Below, piece after piece: positions 1 through 9,141 of a stretch of 57,254 bases of DNA. Position numbers and translations under genes: made by a program. The stretch comes from Alphaproteobacteria bacterium. Lineage in GTDB: Bacteria > Pseudomonadota > Alphaproteobacteria > JAUXUR01. The notes under the pieces were generated by a model, which was not told the origin of the DNA, made no database searches, and was given only the letters and a program-made list of their open reading frames with translations. How positions within the stretch are numbered: the first letter of the stretch is position 1; each line of letters begins with the position of its first letter. The DNA is taken from assembly GCA_030680745.1 (NCBI GenBank), contig JAUXUR010000057.1:1-57254 (forward strand), given 5' to 3'.

Positions 1-89
1 ATCTTAAACAATTTACTTGCTGCAGATTTTTTTCCTCCTTCTTCAATGTAAGAGAGCACTTTCTCTCTTAAATCTACTGAATAACTCAT
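1..89 (-). CDS. IS630-type transposase, N-terminal part, cut by window edge
   Basis: Reading the minus strand from the ATG at 87-89 gives 29 codons starting MSYSVDLREKVLSYIEEG and ending KLFK at the window edge. This is the typical opening of IS630-family transposases: a helix-turn-helix whose first strand reads (S/A)YSxDLRxKV. The rest of the gene lies outside the window, so it cannot be said whether the element is intact. It differs from the IS630-type transposase near 32-33 kb, whose N-terminus is of another subtype. Confidence 0.8.
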   Translation of the reverse strand, partial: MSYSVDLREKVLSYIEEGGKKSAASKLFK

Positions 90-423
90 AACACATTGTT
101 TTATAGCAACTTTGTAAGATTTTCAACTCATTTCACTATAACTTGTAATAATGTTTCTTATTCATTTGTTTTGACTAACAAACAAGCAACAATTATACAC
201 AATAAAGATATCACGTTCTTTTTTGATTATATAGTACGCAATAATCTTAATATAAAATTTAGGCCACAAATTCTAATTAAATAAATACTCGTCAAAAGTA
301 ATACACTAAAAAATCCGCCCATTCGTGAAACATTAATCATTGCCTAATCCTACAAAACATTGTATTAATTTTATGCAGCTATTATGCCTTTTATACATTT
401 TTATAAGCTCATAGGAGACCTCT
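90..423. other. intergenic, no gene recognised
   Basis: 334 bp of AT-rich sequence between the transposase start and the orphan gene at 424. A 62-codon open frame exists on the plus strand but has no ribosome binding site and no recognisable product. The left part probably holds the terminal inverted repeat of the IS element, which cannot be defined because the other end is outside the window. Confidence 0.5.
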
Positions 424-963
424 ATGAATAAATTTCTTAAAAAATTTAGTATTTATTTTTTTGCAACCTTTCTTTGCACGCTCGCATTTGCAGCCTTAAT
501 TTATACAGAGAACAATATACATGACATTCATTCTTGGCCTTTTTTTTCAACAGATACAGAAAATAATAATGCACCCCTTACCAAATTAACCTCTGAGGGC
601 AATCTTCAACACAATGTTGTTGTTTATACTCTTAACAAAAAATCAGAACATTACAAACATCTTCAAGAAATTATGGCAAATTCTTCTGCTCATATCATTC
701 TTAAACCATCAGATGAAACCAAAAACAATTTAATGATTTGCAAATATGATATTAACGTCAATGGAGAAAACCATGGCAGAATCAAGATAAAAAAAGAAAT
801 TGCTCATGAAAACCCATCTCAAAAATATGTTCGTTTCAAAAACGCGACTATAAATTTTCTTACACTCACAGCCGAAAAAATTGCTAAAAAAGCGACAAAA
901 ATAGGCCATTCTTTTGAAAGACGTGGAACGCATTGGAAAAAGAATAGCCAAAAATATACTTAA
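424..963 (+). CDS. hypothetical secreted or membrane-anchored protein
   Basis: 179 residues. The ATG is preceded by a good Shine-Dalgarno (AGGAG, about 8 bp upstream). Residues 8-28 form one hydrophobic segment after a lysine-rich N-terminus, so it is either an uncleaved anchor or a signal peptide. The rest is hydrophilic and lysine-rich, with no cysteine pairs or repeats and no family I recognise. It converges on pseC, which ends 20 bp downstream on the other strand. No function is assigned. Confidence 0.7.
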   Translation: MNKFLKKFSIYFFATFLCTLAFAALIYTENNIHDIHSWPFFSTDTENNNAPLTKLTSEGNLQHNVVVYTLNKKSEHYKHLQEIMANSSAHIILKPSDETKNNLMICKYDINVNGENHGRIKIKKEIAHENPSQKYVRFKNATINFLTLTAEKIAKKATKIGHSFERRGTHWKKNSQKYT

Positions 964-982
964 GAGAACGATTAGAAAATGT

Positions 983-2209
983 TTAGGTTCGAATAACATC
1001 TCGCACAGCATCTATAACCCGAAACACATCATCATTGCGCATCTTAGGATAAAGCGGCAAGGATAATACCTTAGAATAATAGATCATAGCGCCTGGAATA
1101 TTAGACGTCCTATAATTCTCTTTATAAAACGGGTGGAGAGGTAAAGGCATATAATGAACTTGCGTACCAATGCCTAAATTCTTTAACTCTTGAATGACCT
1201 GATAGCGATTTTTTTTAAGTGCAGAAAAATCAATCAATATTGGATAAAGATGAAAAGCTGTTAAATTCGGATCTGTTTTTGGGATAGGCCTTAGTAAAGA
1301 AGTTAAAGACTCAAACGCATCATCATAAAGACGCACAATTTCTTGACGACGTGCAACAAAATAATCCAATTTTTTTAATTGACTTAAACCCAAGGCACAA
1401 TGAATATCTGTTGCACGATAATTAAACCCCATTTCAGACATTTCATAATACCAAGGATAAGGCTGCCCTTCATGCGTAAAAGCTAATTCTTTCAAGGTAA
1501 AAAGGGCGGGGTCTCGGACCATACCATGATGACGAAGGGTTTTAAGCTTTTCGTAATAATGCTCATTATTTGTTGTAATTGCCCCCCCTTCTCCCATCGT
1601 AATGGTTTTAACAGGATGGAACGAGAAAATACATAAATCGCTTATTGCACACGAACCAACAGGTTTTACTACATCGTCATCAATACTATGTTTTGTTCCA
1701 ATTGCGTGTGCTGCATCTTCAACAATAAAGATATTTTTTTGTTTTGCATCTTTTGCAATCTTTACAAAATCATCGCTCACTTGACCATTAAGATGCACAT
1801 AATAAACAGCCTTAACATCATTGCCGCCACTTTCATAAGCACGCAGATAATGTTCATAAGACATAAGACCTGTTTCAGTGTCAACATCTGCGAAAATAAC
1901 GTCAGCACCCATATATTTAACAGCATTGGCCGTCGCTAAAAATGTGATACTTGGTACGATCACTTTATCACCTGGCTTTAAATCAAGCACAAGTGAACAT
2001 AAATGTAACGCAGCCGTACCACTGGAAACAGCAATAGCGAACTGGCTTTCTACTTTTTTAGCGAGCGCTACTTCAAATTGGTCAACAATAGGACCACAAG
2101 TTAGAAAAGCACTTTTTAATACATTATTGACAGCTTGAATATCTTCTTCATCTATCCATTGTTGACCATACGGAATAAATGATTGATCTTTAAGGGCAAC
2201 TTTTTTCAT
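983..2209 (-). CDS. pseC: PseC-like UDP-4-amino-sugar transaminase (DegT/DnrJ/EryC1 family)
   Basis: 408 residues, full length for the family. PseC is a PLP enzyme that uses glutamate to aminate the 4-keto sugar made by PseB, giving UDP-4-amino-4,6-dideoxy-N-acetyl-beta-L-altrosamine, an intermediate of pseudaminic acid. Visible fold-type I features are SSGTAALHL (phosphate-binding loop), EDAAHAIG (the Asp that pairs with the pyridine nitrogen) and FHPVKTITMGEGGA (the Lys that forms the Schiff base). It overlaps pseB by four bases (ATGA), implying translational coupling. The pse assignment rests partly on this neighbour; related DegT aminotransferases make other amino sugars. No pseH, pseG, pseI or pseF is in the window. 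Confidence 0.87.
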   Translation of the reverse strand: MKKVALKDQSFIPYGQQWIDEEDIQAVNNVLKSAFLTCGPIVDQFEVALAKKVESQFAIAVSSGTAALHLCSLVLDLKPGDKVIVPSITFLATANAVKYMGADVIFADVDTETGLMSYEHYLRAYESGGNDVKAVYYVHLNGQVSDDFVKIAKDAKQKNIFIVEDAAHAIGTKHSIDDDVVKPVGSCAISDLCIFSFHPVKTITMGEGGAITTNNEHYYEKLKTLRHHGMVRDPALFTLKELAFTHEGQPYPWYYEMSEMGFNYRATDIHCALGLSQLKKLDYFVARRQEIVRLYDDAFESLTSLLRPIPKTDPNLTAFHLYPILIDFSALKKNRYQVIQELKNLGIGTQVHYMPLPLHPFYKENYRTSNIPGAMIYYSKVLSLPLYPKMRNDDVFRVIDAVRDVIRT

Positions 2210-3252
2210 GCGGCCATTCCCTGCATTAATTTTGGTAAATCATTAATGTCCAAAAAAGTTGGATTTTGATCGCTTGAATAACAAAAATCATCATCCACTT
2301 TTTGCGACGTTTTAGGATCAAAAGTTAAGTGATCGTCAAAAATAGAAAATGGTTGAACAATATATCTATCTTTTAGATCCATTGTGTAAGACGCTTCATT
2401 TTGTGTCAAAAGAGTCTCGTGCAATTTTTCACCAGGCCTTATACCAATGACTTTATGTTCCAAATGCGGTGCCATCCAACGCGCCATATCACTTACCTTC
2501 ATAGACGGAATTTTAGGCACAAAAATTTCACCACCGCGCATTAAATTCAAGGAAGATAAAACAAAGTCAACACCTTCCTCAAGCTTTAACCAAAAACGTG
2601 TCATACGTGGATCGGTGATAGGCAGAAATTTTTCACCTCTCTCTATAAAACGTTTAAAAAGAGGAATAACACTTCCACGTGATGCAACAACATTGCCATA
2701 TCTGACAACAGAAAAACGTGTTTTAATCGTGCCACTTAGATGATTGGATGCAATCATTATTTTTTCAGCACTTAATTTGCTAGCACCATATAAATTAACA
2801 GGATTAACAGCTTTATCTGTTGAAATAATGATAACTTTTTGAACTTTATTACGTAATGACGCCATCACGACATTTTGTGTACCCTGAACATTTGTCTGAA
2901 TACATTCAAAAGGATTATATTCAGCAATCGGCACATGTTTCAATGCTGCAGCATGTATCACATGATCTACATCACGCATGGCCATATCCAAGCGGTCAAT
3001 GTCCCTGATATCGCCAATAAAATAACGCAAAATACTGTGCTTTGGATGTGTCGAAAATTCTTCATGCATATCAAATTGCTTTTGTTCATCGCGTGAAAAA
3101 ATAATCAGTTTTTTTAAATCGAGTCGATCCAAACAAGCTTGCACAAAAGCTTTTCCAAATGAGCCTGTACCGCCTGTTACAAGGATTGTTTTATCTTTAA
3201 AAGACCCTTCAGGAAATATTTTTGTAAATCGTCTTGAATCAGTCTTAAACAT
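2206..3252 (-). CDS. pseB: PseB-like UDP-N-acetylglucosamine 4,6-dehydratase
   Basis: 348 residues. PseB is an extended short-chain dehydrogenase that dehydrates and C5-epimerises UDP-GlcNAc in the first step of pseudaminic acid synthesis. Visible features are the NAD(P)-binding loop TGGTGSFG near residue 27, the catalytic Asp-Lys pair in STDKAVNP and the Tyr/Lys of YGASK. The order and the C-terminal RPGEKLHETL motif match PseB/FlaA1-type inverting dehydratases rather than membrane-bound FlaA1/CapD proteins. It is the first gene of a two-gene operon with pseC. Its 5' side faces a palindromic repeat at 3281-3425 that separates it from the TPR gene. The product may decorate flagellin or surface glycan; that use is inference. 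Confidence 0.88.
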   Translation of the reverse strand: MFKTDSRRFTKIFPEGSFKDKTILVTGGTGSFGKAFVQACLDRLDLKKLIIFSRDEQKQFDMHEEFSTHPKHSILRYFIGDIRDIDRLDMAMRDVDHVIHAAALKHVPIAEYNPFECIQTNVQGTQNVVMASLRNKVQKVIIISTDKAVNPVNLYGASKLSAEKIMIASNHLSGTIKTRFSVVRYGNVVASRGSVIPLFKRFIERGEKFLPITDPRMTRFWLKLEEGVDFVLSSLNLMRGGEIFVPKIPSMKVSDMARWMAPHLEHKVIGIRPGEKLHETLLTQNEASYTMDLKDRYIVQPFSIFDDHLTFDPKTSQKVDDDFCYSSDQNPTFLDINDLPKLMQGMAA

Positions 3253-3279
3253 TTTCTCACCTAATTTTTAATGATTTAT

Positions 3280-3425
3280 TAGACTCCTTTCGAAACTCGC
3301 TAATGTGAGACGAGTGATAGGAGGTTCGGCACGGAAGACCGCAGTGTATCCTTATATACATGAGGATCTGAGTACCGAAACGACGCATCAATCGTCCGCA
3401 GTAGTAGAGTTTCGAAAGAAGTCTA
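3280..3425. repeat. palindromic repeat, type A copy 1
   Basis: About 145 bp. The ends are complementary: TAGACTCCTTTCGAAACTC at the left and GAGTTTCGAAAGAAGTCTA at the right. The inside contains the core GTGTATCCTTATATACATGAG shared, within a few changes, with the other A and B copies. The right arm contains the TAG stop codon of the TPR gene at 3423-3425, so the element sits exactly at that gene's 3' end and upstream of pseB. Confidence 0.85.
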
Positions 3426-5012
3426 TTCTTTTTCTTCTTGTAATTTTTTATTAACATCATTCATTAACACGTCCCAAGACTTGAAGTAATCTTTTTTAAA
3501 AATCGTTACCGAATTATAAAAAGGATGATATTCTTCGCCATAAAAAAACCATTCAAATCCATTGGTTAGATACCAACAGGGAACATTCATAGAACCTGCC
3601 AAATGTGCCGTTTCCAAATTGGTTGTAACAATCAAATCCAAAGCCGAAACAAGCGCCGAAAAACCTACAATATCTGTTGGCTTTTCCTCTAATTTCATAA
3701 ATTTTGAATCAAATTTTTGGTCTCCCTTTACGGTGATCAGCAATTGATTGTGATAAAGTTCTAAATTGTTCCAATCTTGTGCTTGCGGCATATCAGCTTG
3801 GATTGGAGGAAACATTTTAGAGAAAGAAGCATCAACACCTATTTTAATGCCTAATCCATAAGCATCCACATTTTTTTGCCAATATTTTTTATCTTTCTCG
3901 TGAACTTTAATATACGACTTTTTATATTGACCTAATGTAATATCTGACCTTAACAAACGTAAAAGACAACAGGATGATATCTCGTAATCAACATCAATAT
4001 CCTGTTTATCATTACTTTCAACAAGAATATGTGCCTTAGGAAAAGAGTGTACGAATAGATCAAATAATGTTGGAGAAACCTCAATATAAATCTCTTGCGC
4101 AACTTTTATAAGTTCTGAGTAAGAATGGGCCGCAAGCAATTCTATAGCAATTGAATTTGCTTTACGAATATAAAGCTTTTTATTTTTTAAATCCTCGCCA
4201 CGCCAAATGGGTAACTTTTTTTCAAATTGTCTTGTTGGGCTTGAGTTTTGAGCAATTTCTTCAAGACCTACTAATAAGTCATAACCACGTTTAATATTCT
4301 TTTTATAAAAAGCAATGTAGGATAAATAAGACAGACACGATAAATCGTTTATTTCTTCCATCAGCAATTTTTGAAACACAAAACTCGCTTTTTGAGCATC
4401 ATTGCTTAAAAACAAATATTCACCCAAAGAATATAATGCGTTTAAAGCAGGCTTTTGATAAAGTCCATTGCCTAGCAATTCTGTTCGGTTTAAAATATCT
4501 TCTGCTTCATGAATAAATGATTGTTTCTTTAATAATAGACCAAATTCCATCCATAATTTTTTATCATTTGGAGATAATAACATCACTTGGATTAAATATT
4601 CTTTTGCCTCAACCCAATATTTAGTATCACGATAAATTTCATAAAGCGAATAAGGCGCTTTTTTATTTTTTGGATCATATAAAAAAGCAAGATTAAGGTG
4701 TTCTATAGCTTTCAAATTATTATTTGTAAAATTGTAACATTTACCTAAAAAATAATGTACTTCTGGATAATCAGGCACATCGTCTAAAAGTTTTAAAAAA
4801 TACGGTATAGCTTGAATATGATCTTGCATATAATAATATGATAGACCTAACAAAAACAAAGCCTCTGGATCATCAGGCGCCAACTTAAGAACTTCAAGAC
4901 ATAAATCTCTCACCTTTTCATATTGTTGTGCTTGAAAAGAAATTTGTGCCAAATAAAGCAAATGAGCGGATCTAAAAATACCAGGCCGCTTAAAGGGTGT
5001 TGTCTCTCCCAT
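3423..5012 (-). CDS. TPR protein with glycosyltransferase-like C-terminal domain
   Basis: 529 residues without a signal peptide. Roughly residues 10-250 are tetratricopeptide repeats, for example DPEALFLLGLSYYYMQD and YPEVHYFLGKCYN. After a WRGEDLKNKKLYIRK linker comes a Rossmann-like region whose end, DLIVTTNLETAHLAGSMNVP, matches the D(L/V)(V/I)(I/V)(S/T)xDTAxAHLAG nucleotide-sugar site of TPR-coupled GT9/GT41-like proteins. The usual DT pair is replaced by NLE, so catalysis is uncertain. It has the same architecture as the divergent gene at 5157-6758. Lying next to pseBC, it may handle glycosylation of a surface or flagellar protein; this is inference from context. Confidence 0.72.
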   Translation of the reverse strand: MGETTPFKRPGIFRSAHLLYLAQISFQAQQYEKVRDLCLEVLKLAPDDPEALFLLGLSYYYMQDHIQAIPYFLKLLDDVPDYPEVHYFLGKCYNFTNNNLKAIEHLNLAFLYDPKNKKAPYSLYEIYRDTKYWVEAKEYLIQVMLLSPNDKKLWMEFGLLLKKQSFIHEAEDILNRTELLGNGLYQKPALNALYSLGEYLFLSNDAQKASFVFQKLLMEEINDLSCLSYLSYIAFYKKNIKRGYDLLVGLEEIAQNSSPTRQFEKKLPIWRGEDLKNKKLYIRKANSIAIELLAAHSYSELIKVAQEIYIEVSPTLFDLFVHSFPKAHILVESNDKQDIDVDYEISSCCLLRLLRSDITLGQYKKSYIKVHEKDKKYWQKNVDAYGLGIKIGVDASFSKMFPPIQADMPQAQDWNNLELYHNQLLITVKGDQKFDSKFMKLEEKPTDIVGFSALVSALDLIVTTNLETAHLAGSMNVPCWYLTNGFEWFFYGEEYHPFYNSVTIFKKDYFKSWDVLMNDVNKKLQEEKE

Positions 5013-5156
5013 ACCTTAAAACATCTTTTTATTGTTTTCCTTTGAATCAATCTAATCACATTTATCCATTTTCCTCAAAGTTTTTTTTTAAATCTCTTTA
5101 TTATTTTTAAATTTAGAAATACGCTGATTTTAAAATGAGTCTCTGGGAGAAAAAAA

Positions 5157-6758
5157 TTGCTCAATTATGCCCCTTTTTTAAATAAATTAACCTATCTTGG
5201 TGTTTTCGAGAAAATCGGTGTTATTCACGAGATTCTTCCCTCATTGGACGAAAAATTACACATTAATTATATTCAAGATTTAACCAAAGCTATTGATCAT
5301 GCCGAAAAAATTAAAAACATCTTACTCAATGAAAATGCATTAGAAGGACTTTCAGAAAAAGAACTAACACAATGCATTACCCCCTTCACTGAATTTTTTG
5401 TACAACATAATATGCCTGAACTTGCGACGCATTTCTTAATTAAAAGTATTGATCTTTATCCCCATCAATCGCAATTATATGCCATCCTTTCTGATGTTTT
5501 TATAAAAATGAATTTACTTGATGATGCGACGACCGCCTTACGTGAAGCAACAACACGCGCGCCACAAACACCTGAATATTGGTTAATAGCGGCGAATATT
5601 TGCTGCCAGCAAGGTGAATTTCAAGCAGCCATTAAATGCCTTGAACAAGTTTTTGAACTTCAACCCCTAGGATTGCAAGCCAAACGTATTTTAGCACGGA
5701 TTTTTGTTCAGCTTGATTTGTGGGATCAAGCCGATATTGTTCTACAAGATATTTTATCGCAACATCCAAATGATGCTGATACCTTATATGAAAAAGGACT
5801 CATGAATCTTCGTCGTGGCAATCTAGAAGGCTTCAAAGATTTTGAAAAACGATCAGAATGCACTGATTTTCCAACACATATTTTTCCACAATTACAAAAA
5901 AATAAAAAATGGCAAGGCGAACCCCTAAAAGACAAAAAAATCTTGATTGTAAATGATCTTAATGCACCTTATTTTTTTCTTTTTGCATCACTTTTTCAAG
6001 GCATCATAGAAGAGTCAAAGCATTGTACGATTGAAGCAAATCAAGATTCATTAAGTCTTTTGGCGCGTTCTTTCAATAGCACAAGCTTTATCACATCTGA
6101 ACAAATTGAAATTAATACCAAAAAATATCATCTTTTTGGACAAAAAACCCTAATTGAGCATGATTATTGGGTGCAACTTGGTGATCTAGCACAATATAGA
6201 CTTAACAATTATGCAGCACATTTAACATTGCCCGCTTTAAAGCCTGCACCTCAACGACTTGAATATTGGCAAAATGAGTCAAAACACCTCAATAATCGCC
6301 TTAAAGTTGGCATCAACCCAGAATTGTATCGTTTCTTGAATCCTTTCTGGGAAAAATGGGAACCCTTATTCAAACAATCCAATATAGATTTTTTTGCACT
6401 CACACATGACATAAATCTTGAACTTAAACCCAATTACGGCATTCATCCCTGTCCTTATCCTCAAGATGCAAGCAGCGAAGAAAAATCAGCTTTTCTAAGC
6501 CAATTATCTTTTGTTATTACGCCCTTCTCGCATGAAGCCAATCTTGCAGCATTATTAGGTGTAGAAGTCATTCAACTCACAAAAGTTGAAGAATGGAGCA
6601 CCTTAGGCCAAACTGAAAGCCCCTTCTTTAAAAACAATATGCATATTCTACCCTATTCCCTTAGCGCTTCTTTTGATGTACAAATTCCTCAGCTTGTTGC
6701 AAAAACAATTGAGGTTATTCAGAAAAATGGATCATCACCCCATAGAAAAATTCGTTAG
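5157..6758 (+). CDS. TPR protein with degenerate glycosyltransferase-like C-terminus
   Basis: 533 residues from a TTG start. A GGGAGA Shine-Dalgarno lies 7 bp upstream of that TTG; the ATG at 5135 opens only a 16-codon frame. Tetratricopeptide repeats span about residues 85-240 (for example SQLYAILSDVFIKMNLLDDA and EYWLIAANICCQQGEF). Then KWQGEPLKDKKILIV begins the same Rossmann-like half as in the divergent neighbour at 3423-5012. The C-terminal site (ITPFSHEANLAALLGVEVI) has lost the DTAxAHLAG consensus, so it may be a non-catalytic partner. Its 3' end overlaps mazG by 32 bp. The 144-bp gap to the neighbour should hold two divergent promoters. Confidence 0.68.
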   Translation: MLNYAPFLNKLTYLGVFEKIGVIHEILPSLDEKLHINYIQDLTKAIDHAEKIKNILLNENALEGLSEKELTQCITPFTEFFVQHNMPELATHFLIKSIDLYPHQSQLYAILSDVFIKMNLLDDATTALREATTRAPQTPEYWLIAANICCQQGEFQAAIKCLEQVFELQPLGLQAKRILARIFVQLDLWDQADIVLQDILSQHPNDADTLYEKGLMNLRRGNLEGFKDFEKRSECTDFPTHIFPQLQKNKKWQGEPLKDKKILIVNDLNAPYFFLFASLFQGIIEESKHCTIEANQDSLSLLARSFNSTSFITSEQIEINTKKYHLFGQKTLIEHDYWVQLGDLAQYRLNNYAAHLTLPALKPAPQRLEYWQNESKHLNNRLKVGINPELYRFLNPFWEKWEPLFKQSNIDFFALTHDINLELKPNYGIHPCPYPQDASSEEKSAFLSQLSFVITPFSHEANLAALLGVEVIQLTKVEEWSTLGQTESPFFKNNMHILPYSLSASFDVQIPQLVAKTIEVIQKNGSSPHRKIR

Positions 6759-7518
6759 TATTATCAAGGCCCTTAGGCATCCTGAAACAGGATGTCCTTG
6801 GGATTTGAAACAAACACCCCAAAGTCTTGTGCCACATCTTATTGAAGAAACTTACGAAACTGTTGAAGCGATTGAAACGAAAAAACCCGTAGATATTAAG
6901 GAAGAATTAGGCGATCTTTTACTTCAAATTGTTTTACAAGCACAACTTGCTGACGAAAAAAATGAATTTAATTTTAACGATATTGTTGAAAACGTATCTG
7001 CCAAAATAATCAGACGCCATCCTCATGTTTTTGAAAAATCGCAAAATTTAACGGCTGATGAAGTTGCCCTCAATTGGCAAAAAATAAAACAGACAGAAAA
7101 AAAAGATGTGCCAGCACAAAAAGGCATATTGAGCGATATTTCAGCTCACCAACCAGCACATTTAGAAATTTTAAAAATTCAAAAAAAGATAAGTTCATTA
7201 GGATTTAAATTCGAAAAAATTCAACAAGTTCTTGCCAAAACACAAGAAGAACTTAATGAATTGGTTCATGAAATCAATATAAAAGCTGATGAAGAAAAAA
7301 TTCTCGGCGAATTAGGTGATCTTTTTGCAAGCGTTATTGGTATTGCTCAATTTTTACACCTTGACCCTGAACACGCAATGCGAAAATGCGCACGTAAATA
7401 TCGTACACGTTTTGAAGAAGCCTATCTTTTGGCAACACTTGAAGGTCAAGATTTCAACACGATGAATCTTGATGAAAAAGAAAATTATTGGAAAAAAGCA
7501 AAAAAAAATAAGGGATAA
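6727..7518 (+). CDS. mazG: nucleoside triphosphate pyrophosphohydrolase MazG
   Basis: 263 residues when started at the ATG at 6727, giving MDHHPIEKFVSIIKALR as in other MazG proteins. An ATG 54 bp upstream in frame lies deep in the preceding gene and adds residues with no family match. MazG hydrolyses (d)NTPs to monophosphate and pyrophosphate, cleaning aberrant nucleotides and affecting ppGpp. Two MazG folds are visible: the first has HPETGCPWD, EETYE and EELGDLLLQ, the second has EELNELV and ELGDLFAS. The EExxE and ExxD acidic motifs that bind Mg are intact in both. The overlap with the TPR gene upstream suggests co-transcription. Confidence 0.9.
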   Translation: MDHHPIEKFVSIIKALRHPETGCPWDLKQTPQSLVPHLIEETYETVEAIETKKPVDIKEELGDLLLQIVLQAQLADEKNEFNFNDIVENVSAKIIRRHPHVFEKSQNLTADEVALNWQKIKQTEKKDVPAQKGILSDISAHQPAHLEILKIQKKISSLGFKFEKIQQVLAKTQEELNELVHEINIKADEEKILGELGDLFASVIGIAQFLHLDPEHAMRKCARKYRTRFEEAYLLATLEGQDFNTMNLDEKENYWKKAKKNKG

Positions 7519-7632
7519 TATACGAACGGTTTCAAAATGTGAGTAGGAAGACGAGGGTGAGACACGCGGAGTGTATCCCTTCATACATGAGCATACGAAA
7601 CCCGAAGTCTGACGCCCTCCACAGTTTTAAAC
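7518..7632. repeat. palindromic repeat, type A copy 2
   Basis: The ends TTTCAAAATGTG (7529-7540) and CCACAGTTTTAAA (7619-7631) are imperfect inverted repeats. The inside has CGCGGAGTGTATCCCTTC and CATACATGAG, close to copy 4 at 30486-30594 read in reverse. It starts at the mazG stop codon and ends at the Shine-Dalgarno of the ydfG-like gene, so it forms most of that gene's upstream leader. Confidence 0.8.
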
Positions 7633-7643
7633 AGGAGTATAAA

Positions 7644-8381
7644 ATGAAAATATGTATAACAGGTGCAACATCAGGTATTGGCGAAGCAAGCCTTCATCTT
7701 TTTGCTCAAAACAATGATCACATTATCGCCATTGGCAGAAACGAAGCAAAACTAGCACAATTAAAATCACAATATCCTAATCTTGTAACACCCTTACTTC
7801 TTGATCTGCGTGACAAAGAAAAAGTTACTAAAGCACTTTCCTCAATTAATGACATTGATATTCTTATAAATAATGCAGGACTTGCTTTAGGCATGGATCC
7901 AGCTCAAAAATCTGATTTGGATGATTGGGACATAATGGTCGATTCTAATATCAAAGGCGTATTATATACAACGCATACGATACTGCCTAAAATGGTTGAG
8001 CGCAAACAAGGCCTTATAATTAATGTTGGGTCAATTGCTGGGACTTATCCCTATCCAGGTGGTCATGTTTATGGAGCAACAAAATCCTTCATTCATCAAT
8101 TTTCACTCAATTTACGTGCTGATCTTGCTGGCACCAATGTTCGCGTCACCTGTTTAGAACCAGGCATGGTTAAAACTAACTTTTCGGAAATCAGATATAA
8201 AGGTGATCATGAAAAAGCCAATAAAGCATATGAAAATATCGCTTATTTAACATCAGAAGATATTGCAAAAACCATTTTCTGGATATCAACATTACCGTCA
8301 CATATCAATATTAACGCCCTTGAAATCATGCCAACGGCTCAAAGTTTTGGTAGATTCCATTATGAACGGCGGTCAATTTAA
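7644..8381 (+). CDS. ydfG: YdfG-like NADP-dependent short-chain dehydrogenase
   Basis: 245 residues from the ATG at 7644, preceded by CAGGAG 7 bp away. A longer in-frame start at 7539 would translate the repeat and is rejected. Family features are the TGATSGIG cofactor loop at residues 5-12, NNAG, catalytic Ser in NVGSIAG, and YGATK with the catalytic Tyr/Lys. The C-terminal NINALEIMPTAQSF is characteristic of YdfG, which oxidises serine and other 3-hydroxy acids and can reduce malonic semialdehyde. The actual substrate here is unknown. The gene is followed by a strong inverted repeat that probably ends the mazG-ydfG transcript. Confidence 0.85.
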   Translation: MKICITGATSGIGEASLHLFAQNNDHIIAIGRNEAKLAQLKSQYPNLVTPLLLDLRDKEKVTKALSSINDIDILINNAGLALGMDPAQKSDLDDWDIMVDSNIKGVLYTTHTILPKMVERKQGLIINVGSIAGTYPYPGGHVYGATKSFIHQFSLNLRADLAGTNVRVTCLEPGMVKTNFSEIRYKGDHEKANKAYENIAYLTSEDIAKTIFWISTLPSHININALEIMPTAQSFGRFHYERRSI

Positions 8382-8395
8382 TTAAACACATTTGC

Positions 8396-8471
8396 AACTG
8401 AAATTAGAAAATTCGACAATTTTCTATCAAGATGATACAAATAGTACCAAGATCCTAATTTCAGTTTTTTA
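8396..8471 (+). terminator. long stem terminator after ydfG
   Basis: AACTGAAATTAG at 8396-8407 pairs perfectly with CTAATTTCAGTT at 8455-8466. A second small hairpin (AAAATTCGACAATTTT) lies in the loop, and a T-run follows. It lies 15 bp after the dehydrogenase stop and 30 bp before the convergent orphan gene's stop, so it may serve both strands. Confidence 0.6.
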
Positions 8472-8500
8472 TCTAACTCTTTGTAACAATTTCGACAAAT

Positions 8501-8920
8501 TTAATTATTTATAATTTCCCAACGCCCAATAACAATAACTTCTTCTTGAGCAAGTTGATCATTGATGTAAAGTTTATAATTCATCCAATTTGTTGGCGAA
8601 CCTTCATTCCATGGATCACCCACTGGCTTTAACTCTACAATATCGTTTCGATCCATAATCGAATCTTGAAGTTGTTCAAAAAGCACAGGAACAAATCCTC
8701 TTCTTTTTTGGATCTTATAAGCATAATTTTGATAAGATTTAAAAGCAGCTTCCCTGTTGCCTACGTGCTGTAAGGGCTGCAACAAATGTTCCAGAAGCCA
8801 ATCAACACTTATTTGGTTTTGATGTTGATTTACTTGATTTGTAAAACTTGGCCATTCCACAAGTGCCATTAAAGAATGCGAAGCCAAAAGAAAAAAGAAA
8901 AATATAACAGTTTTTTTCAT
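8501..8920 (-). CDS. small secreted hypothetical protein
   Basis: 139 residues. It begins MKKTVIFFFFLLASHSLMA, a clear Sec signal peptide with a likely cut after SLMA. The mature 120 residues have no cysteine and contain WPSFTNQVNQHQNQ and a C-terminal stretch of alternating hydrophobic residues (EEVIVIGRWEIINN). No family is recognised. Its 3' end converges with the dehydrogenase and it is a single-gene unit. It is one of many signal-peptide orphans in this window. Confidence 0.7.
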   Translation of the reverse strand: MKKTVIFFFFLLASHSLMALVEWPSFTNQVNQHQNQISVDWLLEHLLQPLQHVGNREAAFKSYQNYAYKIQKRRGFVPVLFEQLQDSIMDRNDIVELKPVGDPWNEGSPTNWMNYKLYINDQLAQEEVIVIGRWEIINN

Positions 8921-9036
8921 AACATATGCCTTATTTACCTTAAATAAATATGAGCTTTACTTATATATTTTATTTTGTCAAGATTTTTTCAATTTATTTG
9001 CAAACCCTCAGAAGGGTTCTGATTTATAATAAACAA

Positions 9037-9070
9037 AAAACCCTGCCTAACAGGCCAGGGTTCTTTTTTT
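9037..9070. terminator. bidirectional rho-independent terminator
   Basis: The stem AACCCTGCCT...AGGCCAGGGTT (9039-9062, one bulge) is flanked by A-runs on the left and a T-run (TTCTTTTTTT) on the right, so it can terminate in both directions. On the minus strand it closes the lnt-xre unit, since the regulator ends at 9142. Confidence 0.85.
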
Positions 9071-9141
9071 GTTTTAGCAAACATTATTAATTCACTTGAA
9101 TGACACGCATTCAAAAAACCTCTAATAATTGTAAACTAAAA

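Noticed and set aside
7539-7643. Upstream extension of the YdfG-like protein
   Set aside because: It translates the type A repeat; the ATG at 7644 has a good Shine-Dalgarno and matches the family start.
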